Origin: a candidate division KSB1 bacterium
GTDB lineage: Bacteria > Zhuqueibacterota > Zhuqueibacteria > Zhuqueibacterales > Zhuqueibacteraceae
DNA length: 64,000 nt
Reading direction: 5' to 3'
Assembly: GCA_034506255.1 (NCBI GenBank)
Contig: JAPDPX010000001.1
Coordinates: 186,001 to 250,000 of the forward strand
The position numbers and the translations under genes are program-made. The notes under the pieces were generated by a model that saw nothing but the letters and a program-made list of their open reading frames with translations, was not told where the DNA came from and ran no database searches. Shown here piece after piece: positions 12,527 to 21,922 of this stretch (the first letter of the stretch is position 1; each line of letters starts with the position of its first letter).

Positions 12527-13106
12527 GCCCGTGCGGCCGGCATGGCCTCCGGACCTCCCCGGCGCGCCAACCGTGAAGCCGGTGATCCAAAAATGATGGC
12601 GCGCCTGTCGGCGGCGGGCTTGTTGCCGAGCTGTTGGCCGGGCGGGCGAGTCATGCGGAGCGAAGCCGGCAAAACGAGCTTTGGCAGGTGCGACGAGCTT
12701 TGTCTGCCAGCGCTCGCACCGGCCCGGCAATGTCAAGTCAAAAAAGGCGGCTCCTGTGGCTGACGATTGTGGCACTTATCCCCCTGCGCTCCTCTCCCGG
12801 GAAGAGAAGCGGGAAACAAGGTGAGTCTGAATGAAATTGTCTCGCGTGCTGCAAATTCGCCTCTCTTTGCAAGAGAGCGGCCGGAGGTGAGTTTACCGGC
12901 TTCCACAAACGAACGTGACATTGTTGAGCAGAGGTGCGGGCAAACGGGCAGGAAACGGCCGGCGGTGGGAGGCTGCAGGACAGCCGGTATTCCCGGACTG
13001 GTTTTGCCAAGTGCCCTCTGCAGTGTCGGGCGAATTCGAAGGTGTGCAGGGGCCACCGCGAAGGGCTTGCACCCGCGCACGCGCAAGTTTGATGGCATCG
13101 ATTATT
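12527..13106. other. 580-base intergenic region between the Ehr operon and the GH94 gene
   Basis: No convincing gene is seen. The region is GC-rich with several short hairpins, e.g. CTCTC-TTTGCAA-GAGAG near 12863-12880. The GH94 frame is open back to 12915, but that translation is Arg/Ala/Gly-rich and unlike the family. It probably holds the end of the Ehr transcript and the promoter of the GH94 group; I could not identify either precisely. Confidence 0.45.
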
Positions 13107-15530
13107 ATGATGAAGAGGAAGGAGCCCTTGAAAAGCTTCAAAACCAAGTATGGCCATTTTTCCAAAGACGGCAGGGAGTATGTGATCACCACCCCGGTCA
13201 CCCCGCGGCCGTGGATCAATGTGATCAGCAACGGCGATTATGGCCTTGCCATCTCCCAAACCGGCAGCGGCTACAGTTGGCGCACCCACGCCCAGCTCAA
13301 CCGACTCACGCGCTGGGAGCAGGATCTCATCAAGGATGAATGGGGCAAGTACATTTATCTGCGGGATGAGAAGGGCAATGTCTGGTCGGCAGGCTGGAAG
13401 CCGGTGTGCCACGAACCGGAGCGCTACCTCTGCCGCCACGGCCTGGGCTACAGTGTGATCGAGTCGGTCAATTTCGGCATTGCCTCCAGCCTGGTGGTGT
13501 TCGTGCCCCGGGACGAACCCCTGGAGCTTTGGAAGCTGACCGTGTACAACAGCTCGCGCAAGCCGAAGCAACTCACTCTGTTTTCCTTTTTCGAATGGTG
13601 TCTGGGCCAGGCGCCGGACTGGCACCGCGAGTTTCACAAGTCGTTCATCGAAACCGCTTACGACGCCATGAGCCACGCCATTTTCGCCACCAAGCGCCTG
13701 TGGGAAATTCCCACGGCGCGCGGCCACTGGAATGCCGAGTGGGGCTATGTTGCGTTTCACGCCGCCAGCATCAAACCGGCCGCTTTCGACACCGACAAGG
13801 AGACGTTTTTCGGGCGCTACGGCGATTTGCGCCTGCCCGCAGCAGTGCAGGCCGGCAGGCTCGCCAAACGCGCGGGCAACTGGCTGGATCCGATCGCCAG
13901 CCTGCAAATCGAACTCAGGCTGAAGCCCGGGGAGCAAAAAACCGTGTGCTTCCTGCTGGGCGCCACGCAAACAGTGGAAGAGGCGGTGGCGCTGAGTTAC
14001 AAATACCGCGCTGCCGACCAGGTTGAGGCCGCGCTGGCAGCGGTGCAGCAGCACTGGCACGAGTTACTGAACACGGTGGCATGCGACACGCCGGACGACG
14101 CCATGAATCTCATGCTCAACACCTGGCTGAAGTATCAAGCCATTTCCGGCCGGTTGTGGGGGCGCAGTGCCTACTACCAGACCGGCGGCGCCTTCGGCTT
14201 CCGCGATCAATTGCAGGACAGTCAGATTTTTCTTCCCATCGATCCCGCGCGCACGAAAAGCCAGATTCTGCTGCACGCCCGCCATCAATTCAAAGACGGC
14301 ACAGTCTATCACTGGTGGCATCCCATTTCGGAGGTCGGATTGCACAATCAAATCTCCGACAACCTGCTGTGGCTGCCCTTCGTGGTCAACAGCTACCTGC
14401 AGGAGACCGGCGATTTCTCCCTGTTGCAGGTTTCCGAACCTTTTGTCGATGATTCTCACGCCGTTCCACTTTACGACCATTGCGTGCGCGCCCTCGACAG
14501 GTCACTGGCACGCACGAGCACGCGCGGGCTGCCGTTGATTGGCGCCGGCGATTGGAATGACGGCTTGAGCGCGGTCGGCCTGGATGGCCGGGGCGAGTCG
14601 GTGTGGCTGGGTCATTTTTTACACTTTCTGCTGCTGGCATTCGCGCCGATCGCCGAACACTTCGGTGACACGGAACGTGCGCAGACATACCGCGCCCGCG
14701 CGGCACGGCTGCGCGAGGCCTTGAACGAGCACGCCTGGGATGGTGAGTGGTATTACCGCGCCACCAAGGACAACGGCGGGAAAATCGGCAGCCGGGAGAA
14801 CAGCCAGGGCCGGATTTATCTCAATGCCCAAACCTGGGCGGTGATTGCCGGTGTTGCCGAGCGCAGCCGCGCCGAACAGGTGATGAACATGGTGGAGCAG
14901 CATCTGGAATACAAAGCCGGCCCGTTGCTGCTTTATCCCGGTTATGACACGCCCGACCAGTTCATCGGCTATCTTTCGCGCTACGCCGCCGGCATGCGTG
15001 AGAACGGCGGCGTGTATACCCATGCCGCCACCTGGGCGGTGATGGCGGAAGCCATGCTCGAGCGGGGCGAAGCCGCCTATCGTCTTTTCTCCAAGATCAA
15101 CCCGGTCAACCGCGGCATGAAGCCGGAGGAGTACTTCGCTGAGCCGTATGTCACGGCCGGCAACATCGAAGGGCCTGATTCAAAATTCTATGGTCGCGGC
15201 GGGTGGACCTGGTACACCGGCTCGGCTGCGTGGCTCTTCAAGGCCGGCTGGGAGTGGATTCTCGGCGTGCGGCCGACAGTCGAGGGCCTGGTGGTTGATC
15301 CCTGCATTCCCTCGACCTGGAAGGGATTCAAAGTCCGGCGACGGTTTCGCGGCGCGGTGTATGATATCGAAGTCAGAAATCCTCACCACGTGAACTGCGG
15401 CGTGGTGGAGATTTGGGTTGACGGGGAGAAGTACGCCGAACAGTGTCTGCGCTCGAAACCCGTGTTGCCGGTTTTTGCGGCGGGATCGACCCACCGCATC
15501 GTCGTGACGCTGGGCAGGCGCACGGAATAA
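13107..15530 (+). CDS. GH94-family glycoside phosphorylase
   Basis: The ~807 residues (depending on start) match cellobiose-phosphorylase-type GH94 enzymes, which cleave beta-glucosides with phosphate to give glucose 1-phosphate in the cytoplasm; no signal peptide is present. The N-terminal super-sandwich starts with KYGHFSKDGREYVIT. The catalytic acid is the second Asp in GAGDWNDG (about residue 485, as in cellobiose phosphorylase). The late motif GRGGWTWYTGSAAWLF is the form typical of the C-terminal GH94 domain of cyclic beta-1,2-glucan synthases, hinting at beta-1,2 specificity; dedicated oligosaccharide phosphorylases for that linkage are usually longer (~1100), so cellobiose/laminaribiose-type activity remains possible. 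ATGs at 13092, 13107 and 13110 and a TTG at 13128 next to GGAAGGAG are all candidate starts. Confidence 0.85.
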   Translation: MMKRKEPLKSFKTKYGHFSKDGREYVITTPVTPRPWINVISNGDYGLAISQTGSGYSWRTHAQLNRLTRWEQDLIKDEWGKYIYLRDEKGNVWSAGWKPVCHEPERYLCRHGLGYSVIESVNFGIASSLVVFVPRDEPLELWKLTVYNSSRKPKQLTLFSFFEWCLGQAPDWHREFHKSFIETAYDAMSHAIFATKRLWEIPTARGHWNAEWGYVAFHAASIKPAAFDTDKETFFGRYGDLRLPAAVQAGRLAKRAGNWLDPIASLQIELRLKPGEQKTVCFLLGATQTVEEAVALSYKYRAADQVEAALAAVQQHWHELLNTVACDTPDDAMNLMLNTWLKYQAISGRLWGRSAYYQTGGAFGFRDQLQDSQIFLPIDPARTKSQILLHARHQFKDGTVYHWWHPISEVGLHNQISDNLLWLPFVVNSYLQETGDFSLLQVSEPFVDDSHAVPLYDHCVRALDRSLARTSTRGLPLIGAGDWNDGLSAVGLDGRGESVWLGHFLHFLLLAFAPIAEHFGDTERAQTYRARAARLREALNEHAWDGEWYYRATKDNGGKIGSRENSQGRIYLNAQTWAVIAGVAERSRAEQVMNMVEQHLEYKAGPLLLYPGYDTPDQFIGYLSRYAAGMRENGGVYTHAATWAVMAEAMLERGEAAYRLFSKINPVNRGMKPEEYFAEPYVTAGNIEGPDSKFYGRGGWTWYTGSAAWLFKAGWEWILGVRPTVEGLVVDPCIPSTWKGFKVRRRFRGAVYDIEVRNPHHVNCGVVEIWVDGEKYAEQCLRSKPVLPVFAAGSTHRIVVTLGRRTE

Positions 15531-15573
15531 TCCGTGTCTGTCCTGCGCGGCAATTTGTGGATGAAACGATCCT

Positions 15574-15666
15574 GTCACGGCCCGGCCGTTGCCTCAACAC
15601 GCCCGAGGCTGACGGCAAACTCGAAGGCTGGCAGTCCCCGGCTCAGCCGGGGTTGGAACATTTCCC
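15574..15666 (+). repeat. Dispersed hairpin repeat, copy A
   Basis: This intergenic element contains CGGCCCGGCCGTTGCCTCAA at its left end and, about 40 bases later, a perfect 7-bp hairpin CCCCGGC-TCA-GCCGGGG (15636-15652) followed by TTGGAACATTT. The same order of blocks recurs at 40089-40180 and, inverted, at 20832-20917. Its position after the GH94 stop is intergenic. Confidence 0.6.
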
Positions 15667-15696
15667 AAACAGAAACTCACGATCATCCTCTTGACC

Positions 15697-17148
15697 ATGA
15701 CACTCGAAGCGCTGCATTCGCCTCTCGCGTTTCTGCAACACATGCTCGGCGCCGTACCCGCGCCGGAGCAACTGCGGGCGCAGGAGCAGTGGTGGCAGGC
15801 AGAAGGGAATACCGTGTCGCGGGCCATCGATCAGGGCGGCACACCCTGGCTGCGCATGTTCGATGCCCACGGCACCCGGGTGGATGAAATTCTCCTGCCC
15901 CCGGCCTATTGGAGCATGCTCAAGCGCGGTTATTGCCAGGGCATCATCTGGCGGGTGTTTGAGGAGCATTCGCTGCTGCCTTTTTGCCATATGGGCTATG
16001 TCACCGCCTTTCACGATCCCGGACTTTTTTGTCCCTACACGGTTTCGCTGGCGACTGCGGTGGCGCTGGAAAAGTATGGCAGCGACGATTTGAAAAACCG
16101 CTTTTTGACACCTTTGCTCCGCCGGGATGAGAGCGTGTGGCAGGGCGCCACCTGGATGACTGAAATCAAGGGCGGCTCCGATTTGGGCGCGGCCGTCGAA
16201 ACCACGGCGGTGAGGGCCGGCGATTGCTGGCGGCTGACCGGCGCGAAATATTTTGCCAGCAACGTGGGCGCCGAGCTGGCGCTGGTGGCCGCCCGGCCCG
16301 CAGGCGCCAGGCCGGACGTGCGGGGGCTGGCGCTTTTTCTGGTGCCCAAACTGCGTGACGATGGCAGCCGCAATTACTTTGTGCGCCGCCTCAAGGACAA
16401 AATTGCCACGCGCGCCGTTCCCACCGGCGAGGTGGAATTGCACGACAGCGAAGCCCATTTGCTCGGCACGCCGGAGCAGGGAATCTATCTGATCCTCGAG
16501 GTGCTGAATCTTTCCCGGGTGGCCAACAGCCTGGCGAGTGTGGCGTTGATGCAGCGCGCGCTGGGTGACGCCCGGGATTTTGCGGCGTCGCGCCGGGCTT
16601 TTGGAAAACCGGTCTTGCAGCAGCCGCTCTTGCGCCGACAATTCGACGAGCGACTCGCGCAATTGCGCGCGGCGTTTGCCCTGGCGTGGGAGGCGGCACA
16701 ACTGCTGGAGGCGGTCTGGCAGGAGCGCCCGCCTTATTCGGAGCGCCATCACCTCTTCCGTCTGCTGGCCCATCTCGCCAAATATTGGACGGCGGAAGTG
16801 GCCGTGCAAACCGCCAAGTGGGCCATGGAAGTTTACGGCGGGGCGGGCACCCTGGCGGAGTTCGGAATCGAGCGCTGGCTGCGTGAAGCCATGATCCTGC
16901 AGATTTGGGAGGGCACGCCGCATCGCCAGATTTTGGACGGCCTGGAGGTGATGGAACGCAAACAGGCGCATCGCCTGCTGGAACAGCATCTCGCTGCGCA
17001 GGGCGGAGCGGAAACACTCGCTGCCCTCCGCGCGCGCATCGAAACACTGCCGGGACTTTCCCGTGCGGAAAAGGAAGCCGGTGCCGAGGCGCTCTTTCGC
17101 GAGCTGGCGATGACCACCGCGAAGGTGTTATCCCAAAAGGAGCCCTGA
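15697..17148 (+). CDS. Acyl-CoA dehydrogenase family protein (AidB-like)
   Basis: The 483-residue flavoprotein has the acyl-CoA dehydrogenase layout: N-terminal helical domain, a middle beta domain with WMTEIKGGSDLG and WRLTGAKYFASN, and a C-terminal helical domain with SRVANSLASVALMQRA, EVYGGAGTLAEFGIERWLREA and IWEGTPHRQILDG. The WMTE-GGSDL motif and IWEGT place it nearer AidB/isovaleryl-type than short-chain enzymes. The substrate is unknown. Its stop overlaps the next gene's start (TGATG at 17146-17150), so it is translationally coupled to an esterase-glucanase, an unusual partner. ATG 15697 is chosen over TTG 15691. Confidence 0.85.
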   Translation: MTLEALHSPLAFLQHMLGAVPAPEQLRAQEQWWQAEGNTVSRAIDQGGTPWLRMFDAHGTRVDEILLPPAYWSMLKRGYCQGIIWRVFEEHSLLPFCHMGYVTAFHDPGLFCPYTVSLATAVALEKYGSDDLKNRFLTPLLRRDESVWQGATWMTEIKGGSDLGAAVETTAVRAGDCWRLTGAKYFASNVGAELALVAARPAGARPDVRGLALFLVPKLRDDGSRNYFVRRLKDKIATRAVPTGEVELHDSEAHLLGTPEQGIYLILEVLNLSRVANSLASVALMQRALGDARDFAASRRAFGKPVLQQPLLRRQFDERLAQLRAAFALAWEAAQLLEAVWQERPPYSERHHLFRLLAHLAKYWTAEVAVQTAKWAMEVYGGAGTLAEFGIERWLREAMILQIWEGTPHRQILDGLEVMERKQAHRLLEQHLAAQGGAETLAALRARIETLPGLSRAEKEAGAEALFRELAMTTAKVLSQKEP

Positions 17149-19343
17149 TGATGAAAAAAATCCTTTCGTTGTGTCTGCTGCTCGCCCTCGCGGCTGTTCC
17201 GACCGCGGCGCAAACGCAGGCGGCAGGGCTGCACATGGTCGTGCTTGGCTCCTCCACCGCCGAGGGCACCGGCCCGCGCGATCCCAACAATGCCTGGGTC
17301 AATCGTTATCGCGCCTTTCTGCAAAGCCGCAATCCCGCCAATGTGGTGACCAATCTGGCGCGCGGCGGGTACACCACCTATCACATCCTGCCGGACGGCA
17401 CCACCCCGCCGCCGGGCCGGCCTGCCCCCGACCACGAGCGCAACATCAACAAGGCGCTGTCGCTCAAGCCGAGCGCCATCATCATCAACCTGCCCAGCAA
17501 CGACGCGGCCAGCGGCTACCCTGTGAAAGAGCAACTCGCCAATTATGAAGCCGTGCTGGCGAAGGCGCGGGCCGCCACCGTGCCGGTGTGGATCACCACC
17601 ACACAACCGCGCAATCTCCCGGCCACCCAGCGCCAGCTTCTGATTGCCATGCGCGATTCCACCCGGGCGCGCTGGCGCGAACAGGTGATCGATTTTTGGA
17701 GCGGTCTCGCCAATGTCGACGGTACCATCGTGCCCGCCTACGACAGCGGTGATGGGGTCCATCTCAACGATGCGGCGCATGGCATTTTGTACGATCGCGT
17801 GGTCGCCGCCGGCGTGCACAACGTGTCGGCTCTGACCGACAGCCTGTTTCTCGATCTGGTGCAGCGCGCCTGCTTCGATTACTTCTGGCAGGAGGCCAAT
17901 CCCAGCAACGGTTTGATCAAGGATCACAGCGCCACTTATGCACCCTGCAGCATCGCCGCGGTGGGCTTTGGTCTGACTGCGATCACCATCGCCATCGACC
18001 GCGGCTGGATTTCCCGCACGGCGGGCCGCGACCGTGTGCTGACCACGCTCAACACCTTCTGGCAAAAACCGCAAGGCCGGGAAGCCCAGGGACGCATCGG
18101 CTACAAAGGTTTCTTTTATCATTTTCTCGACATGACCACCGCGCTGCGCACCTGGGATTCCGAACTCTCCTCCATCGACACCGCGCTGCTGCTGGCCGGC
18201 ATTCTCGATATGAAGCAGTATTTCACCGGCAGCGATGCCGCGGAAACGCAAATTCGCAGTCTGGCCGACTCGATTTATTACCGGGTCGATTGGAACTGGA
18301 TGCGCAACTTTCAACCCAACCTCACCGGTGGCTGGTCGCCGGAGCGCGGTTTCATCGGCTGGTGGTGGAGCGGCTACAATGAAGCCATGATCATGAACCT
18401 GCTGGGGCTGGGCTCGCCCACCCATGCGCTGCCCGCGTCGATCTGGAAGGCCTGGACCGGCGGCTATCGCTGGCAATTGCTTTATGGCTATGAGTTCGTC
18501 AGCTTCCCGCCGCTCTTCGGCCATCAGTATTCGCATTGCTGGATCGACTTTCGCGGCATCCAGGACGAGTACATGCGCGCCAGGGGCAGCGATTATTTTG
18601 AAAACTCGCGGCGGGCCACGCTGGCGCAACGCGCCTATTGCATCGCCAATCCCGGCGGCTGGCTGGGCTACGGCGAGAACGTGTGGGGCATCACCGCCTG
18701 CGACGGCCCCAATGGCTACAAGGCGCGCGGGGCGCCGCCGCCCGAGAATGAGGACGGCACCATTGCGCCCACCGCCGCCGGCAGCTCCATGCCCTTCACC
18801 CCGCGCGAGTCGCTGGCTGCCCTGCGCCACTTCTACGACTACTACGGCCCGAGTTTGTGGACCCGCTATGGCTTTCGCGATGCCTTCAATCTCACCCGCA
18901 ATTGGTGGGCGCCCAACATCATCGGCATCGATCAGGGCCCGATGATCGTGATGATCGAAAATTATCGCAGCGGCCGCGTCTGGCGGCGCTTCATGCAAAA
19001 CCCCGACATTCAACGCGGTCTGCAGCGTGCGGGCTTTATGCCGGTCACCGGCGTCGTTGCAAAAAACTTCCAGCCCCCCGCGGCTTTCACGCTTTTTCAG
19101 AATTATCCGAATCCCTTCAATCCGATAACGAACATTCGCCTTTCCCTGGCGCAGCCCATGCCCGTGAAGTTGCGTGTTTTTGATCTCGCCGGGCGGGTGG
19201 TGGCCACATTGTTCCAGGGCACTTTGGCCGCCGGGTCGCATGAGTTTGTTTTCGACGGCCGGCATCTGGCAGGCGGAATTTATTTCTATGAACTGCAAGC
19301 GGGAGCATTTCAACAAATAGGCAAGGTCCTCTTGCTGAAGTAG
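17148..19343 (+). CDS. Secreted SGNH/GDSL hydrolase-GH144-like fusion with type IX sorting domain
   Basis: The 731-residue protein has four parts. A signal peptide (MMKKILSLCLLLALAAV) is followed by an SGNH/GDSL esterase domain (~28-225) with the nucleophile block GSSTAEG (Ser36), NLARGG, LPSND (Asn119) and the Asp202/His205 pair in DGVHLN. A GH144/glycoamylase domain (~230-640) follows, with [41 protein letters not shown] and [13 protein letters not shown]. Last is a C-terminal sorting domain (~645-731) with FQNYPNPFNPITNIR. It is therefore likely exported and surface-bound or released, removing ester groups and cutting the glucan backbone. Start 17148 overlaps the upstream stop and has AAAAGGAG five bases before it. 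The ester substrate is unknown. Confidence 0.85.
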   Translation: MMKKILSLCLLLALAAVPTAAQTQAAGLHMVVLGSSTAEGTGPRDPNNAWVNRYRAFLQSRNPANVVTNLARGGYTTYHILPDGTTPPPGRPAPDHERNINKALSLKPSAIIINLPSNDAASGYPVKEQLANYEAVLAKARAATVPVWITTTQPRNLPATQRQLLIAMRDSTRARWREQVIDFWSGLANVDGTIVPAYDSGDGVHLNDAAHGILYDRVVAAGVHNVSALTDSLFLDLVQRACFDYFWQEANPSNGLIKDHSATYAPCSIAAVGFGLTAITIAIDRGWISRTAGRDRVLTTLNTFWQKPQGREAQGRIGYKGFFYHFLDMTTALRTWDSELSSIDTALLLAGILDMKQYFTGSDAAETQIRSLADSIYYRVDWNWMRNFQPNLTGGWSPERGFIGWWWSGYNEAMIMNLLGLGSPTHALPASIWKAWTGGYRWQLLYGYEFVSFPPLFGHQYSHCWIDFRGIQDEYMRARGSDYFENSRRATLAQRAYCIANPGGWLGYGENVWGITACDGPNGYKARGAPPPENEDGTIAPTAAGSSMPFTPRESLAALRHFYDYYGPSLWTRYGFRDAFNLTRNWWAPNIIGIDQGPMIVMIENYRSGRVWRRFMQNPDIQRGLQRAGFMPVTGVVAKNFQPPAAFTLFQNYPNPFNPITNIRLSLAQPMPVKLRVFDLAGRVVATLFQGTLAAGSHEFVFDGRHLAGGIYFYELQAGAFQQIGKVLLLK

Positions 19344-19403
19344 CACCCGCGACAAGGCGCCGTCCGCGGTGCATGAACCACCCAGCCTGACAGCGATGCC
19401 CGC

Positions 19404-20813
19404 ATGACAAAAAAGACACTGATACTGCCCGGCTTGCTGCTGCTCGCCGGGGCTGCCGCCCTGACCATCAGGTGTGAAAGCCCGGCGCCGAAAAAGCTGC
19501 CCACTCCCGTGGCCGCCTGGGATCCCTTCCTCGACACCCTGCAAGTCCGCACGTTGAAATTTTTTCTCGAAACCACCGACCTGCAAACCGGCCTGTGTTG
19601 GGATCGCTGGCCCTCCCCCAGTCCCAGCAGCATCGCGGCCATCGGCTTCGGCCTGACCTGCTATCCGATCGCCGCCGAGCGCCGCCTGCTCACACGCGCC
19701 GAGGCGGCGCAACGCACCAACAACACCCTGCGCTTCCTGTGGCACCTGCCGCAAAATGACCGACCCGACAGCACCAGCGGTTACCGGGGCTTCTTCTATC
19801 ACTTCTTGCAAGTGCCCGGCGGCCTGCGCGAGTGGCGATGCGAATTGTCCACCATAGACACGGCCCTGTTGCTCGCCGGCGTGCTGTTTTGCCAGTCCTA
19901 TTTCGATCAAGCGGATCCCGTTGAACAATCCCTTCGCGCTCTCGCCGATTCGCTTTATCTGCGCGTCGACTGGAACTGGTTCATGGCGGACGCCGCCGGG
20001 TTGAAAACCGCCTGGTATCCGGAACGCGGCTTCGGGAAACACATCTGGGACGGCTACGACGAGGCCATGATTCTTTACATTCTTGCCCTCGGCTCGCCCA
20101 CCCATCCGTTGCCGGAAAGCACCTGGCAAACCTGGACCAAACCCTACGTTTGGGCCGAATATTACGGCCTGGCGTTCGTCAGCTTCGGGCCGTTGTTCGG
20201 CCATCAGTACTCGCATTGCTGGATCGACTTTCGCGGCATTCAGGATGATTACATGCGCGCGAAGGGCAGTGATTATTTTGAAAACTCACGGCGGGCGACT
20301 TACACGCAGCAGGCTTATGCCAGGGAAAACCCGCGACGATATCGTGATTATTCCGAAAACCTCTGGGGATTCACCGCGTGTGACGGCCCCAAAGACACCA
20401 CCTTTGTGGTCGATGGCAGCACGCGGCAATTCTGGTCCTATCGCGCCCGCGGCGTGTCATTTGATTGGGTGGAGGATGACGGCACCCTTGCACCGACCGC
20501 GGCCGGCGGTTCTGTCGCATTCGCGCCGGAGATTTGCATCCCGGCGCTGAAAACGATGGCAGAAAAATACGGCGATCGTTTGTGGACGAAGTACGGCTTT
20601 CTTGATTCATTCAATCCTTCCTACATTACCCCACAGACACCCAACGGCTGGTTCGACCACGATTACCTGGGCATCGATCAGGGGCCGATCGCGATCATGA
20701 TAGAAAACTTGCGCACCGGCCTGGTGTGGGAGGTGATGAAGAAGAACAAGTACATCGTGACCGGCCTGCAGCGTGCCGGCTTCAGGGGCGGCTGGCTGGA
20801 GCACGTAAAATAG
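19404..20813 (+). CDS. GH144-like glycoamylase-domain protein, stand-alone form
   Basis: The 469 residues form a signal-anchor/signal-peptide region ([20 protein letters not shown]) and a single GH144-type catalytic domain. It is very close to the middle domain of the preceding gene: [33 protein letters not shown] is nearly shared, as are SPTHPLP, the [18 protein letters not shown] segment and MIENLRTG. The Cys near residue 24 could be a lipidation site, but Arg at -1 (TIRC) is a poor lipobox. The tandem similarity suggests duplication. It lies 60 bases after the fusion gene and is followed by a terminator. Confidence 0.8.
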   Translation: MTKKTLILPGLLLLAGAAALTIRCESPAPKKLPTPVAAWDPFLDTLQVRTLKFFLETTDLQTGLCWDRWPSPSPSSIAAIGFGLTCYPIAAERRLLTRAEAAQRTNNTLRFLWHLPQNDRPDSTSGYRGFFYHFLQVPGGLREWRCELSTIDTALLLAGVLFCQSYFDQADPVEQSLRALADSLYLRVDWNWFMADAAGLKTAWYPERGFGKHIWDGYDEAMILYILALGSPTHPLPESTWQTWTKPYVWAEYYGLAFVSFGPLFGHQYSHCWIDFRGIQDDYMRAKGSDYFENSRRATYTQQAYARENPRRYRDYSENLWGFTACDGPKDTTFVVDGSTRQFWSYRARGVSFDWVEDDGTLAPTAAGGSVAFAPEICIPALKTMAEKYGDRLWTKYGFLDSFNPSYITPQTPNGWFDHDYLGIDQGPIAIMIENLRTGLVWEVMKKNKYIVTGLQRAGFRGGWLEHVK

Positions 20814-20831
20814 TGCCTGTACGAAAGAGTT

Positions 20832-20917
20832 TCACCCTCGGCTGGGTCGAGGGTTTTTCAAGCTTCACGAGTCTGGAGGAATTTCAGAGGGTATTCAGGC
20901 AACGGCCAAGCCGTTGC
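20832..20917 (-). repeat. Dispersed hairpin repeat, copy C (inverted), doubling as terminator
   Basis: Read on the minus strand this element starts with GCAACGGCTTGGCCGTTGC (20899-20917), identical over 19 bases to 40089-40107, continues CTGAATACCC, and ends with CTTGAAAAACCCTCGACCC-AGCCGAGGGTGAAAC. The order matches copies A and B. The left hairpin is the terminator described separately. Confidence 0.65.
20834..20858 (+). terminator. Rho-independent terminator after the GH144 gene
   Basis: A perfect 7-bp stem, ACCCTCG (20834-20840) and CGAGGGT (20848-20854), encloses loop GCTGGGT and runs straight into five T residues (20854-20858). It lies 20 bases after the stop of the stand-alone GH144 gene and should end that transcript. 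Confidence 0.8.
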
Positions 20918-21018
20918 GGATCGGTTGTGAGGGACACGAAATCATTGGGGCCGACAACCAACTCCCGCATGCCGCAAGGCGGCGGCCCATCATGCACTCA
21001 TTAACCGGAGGAGAGGCC

Positions 21019-21579
21019 ATGACCGAACTGACCGCACTTTGGCTCCCCATCCTGCTGTCAGCCGTGCTCATTTTCATCGTGAGTTCGATTATTCACATGG
21101 CGCTGCCCTGGCACAAGAATGACTACCGCAAGGTGCCAAACGAGGCCAGGGTGATGGAGGCGCTGCGCCCGTTCGCGCTGCCGCCGGGGGATTACATGAT
21201 GCCACGCGCCACCAGCATGAATGAAGCACGCAGCCCCGAATTTGCCGACAAGCTGAAGAAAGGCCCGGTGATGGTGTTCACCGTCCTGCCGGCCGGCCAA
21301 ATGGCTATGGGGAGCAGTCTGCTGCAGTGGTTTCTCTATTCCATTGTCGTCAATCTGTTTGCCGCCTATGTTGCAAGCCGGGCGCTCAGTGCCGAAGCAG
21401 GCTATTTGCAGGTGTTTCGCTTCGTCGGCACCACTGCCTTCCTGGGCTACGCCGTTGCGCTCTGGCAGATGTCGATTTGGTATAAACGTTCCTGGACCAC
21501 GACCTTCAAAACCACCGTGGACGGTCTGCTCTATGCACTGTTGACGGCCGGCGTGTTCGGCTGGTTGTGGCCGCACTGA
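21019..21579 (+). CDS. Hypothetical integral membrane protein
   Basis: The 186 residues contain about four hydrophobic helices (roughly 5-27, 97-122, 133-156 and 166-184) and a soluble loop (~28-95) with the segment [26 protein letters not shown] strong ribosome-binding site (GGAGGAGAGG) precedes ATG 21019; the frame is open back to 20914 but without such a site. I do not recognise a function. It lies downstream of a terminator, so it is probably transcribed separately from the glucanase genes. Confidence 0.7.
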   Translation: MTELTALWLPILLSAVLIFIVSSIIHMALPWHKNDYRKVPNEARVMEALRPFALPPGDYMMPRATSMNEARSPEFADKLKKGPVMVFTVLPAGQMAMGSSLLQWFLYSIVVNLFAAYVASRALSAEAGYLQVFRFVGTTAFLGYAVALWQMSIWYKRSWTTTFKTTVDGLLYALLTAGVFGWLWPH

Positions 21580-21922
21580 GGCAAGATTTTCCTGCCACGA
21601 AAAGTGCAATTTTATGAAATGACCGGCGGTTTTTTGTATGGCGATTTCTGATTGCGTGGCAGGCTTGTTTCCCGCAGGGGTGAGGTTTGGCGCAGGCATA
21701 TGACTGAGGCAGCGCCGGGTTGGTGCGCTGCGACCGGTGCCTGTTGCGCCCCGGCAGATCCAGGTACACGCTGCAGCCGGGCGCTGCCGCATGCCAACGG
21801 TGTCTCGGCGGCGGCAAACCTTCATCGTCCCAACCGGACAGCAGTGCCCGCCTCCCGCGCGGGAACGATGGTGAGCAACCGGGCTTCGAAGACAACGCAA
21901 TGTGAAAAGATGAGAGCAGCCC
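21580..21922. other. Intergenic region upstream of the 1056-residue protein gene
   Basis: I see no gene in these 343 bases. A stretch near 21873-21892 (GCCCGCCTCCCGCGCGGGAAC) faintly resembles the right half of the dispersed repeat. It likely holds the promoter of the next gene, not identified. Confidence 0.4.

Noticed and set aside
16833..20216. Minus-strand open frame of ~1127 codons
   Set aside because: It lies opposite the acyl-CoA dehydrogenase and GH144 genes, which have clear domains; no family signature on the minus strand.
21873..21892. Possible fifth copy of the dispersed repeat
   Set aside because: Only the GC hairpin core and GGGAAC are shared; this is too short and too GC-rich to separate from chance.
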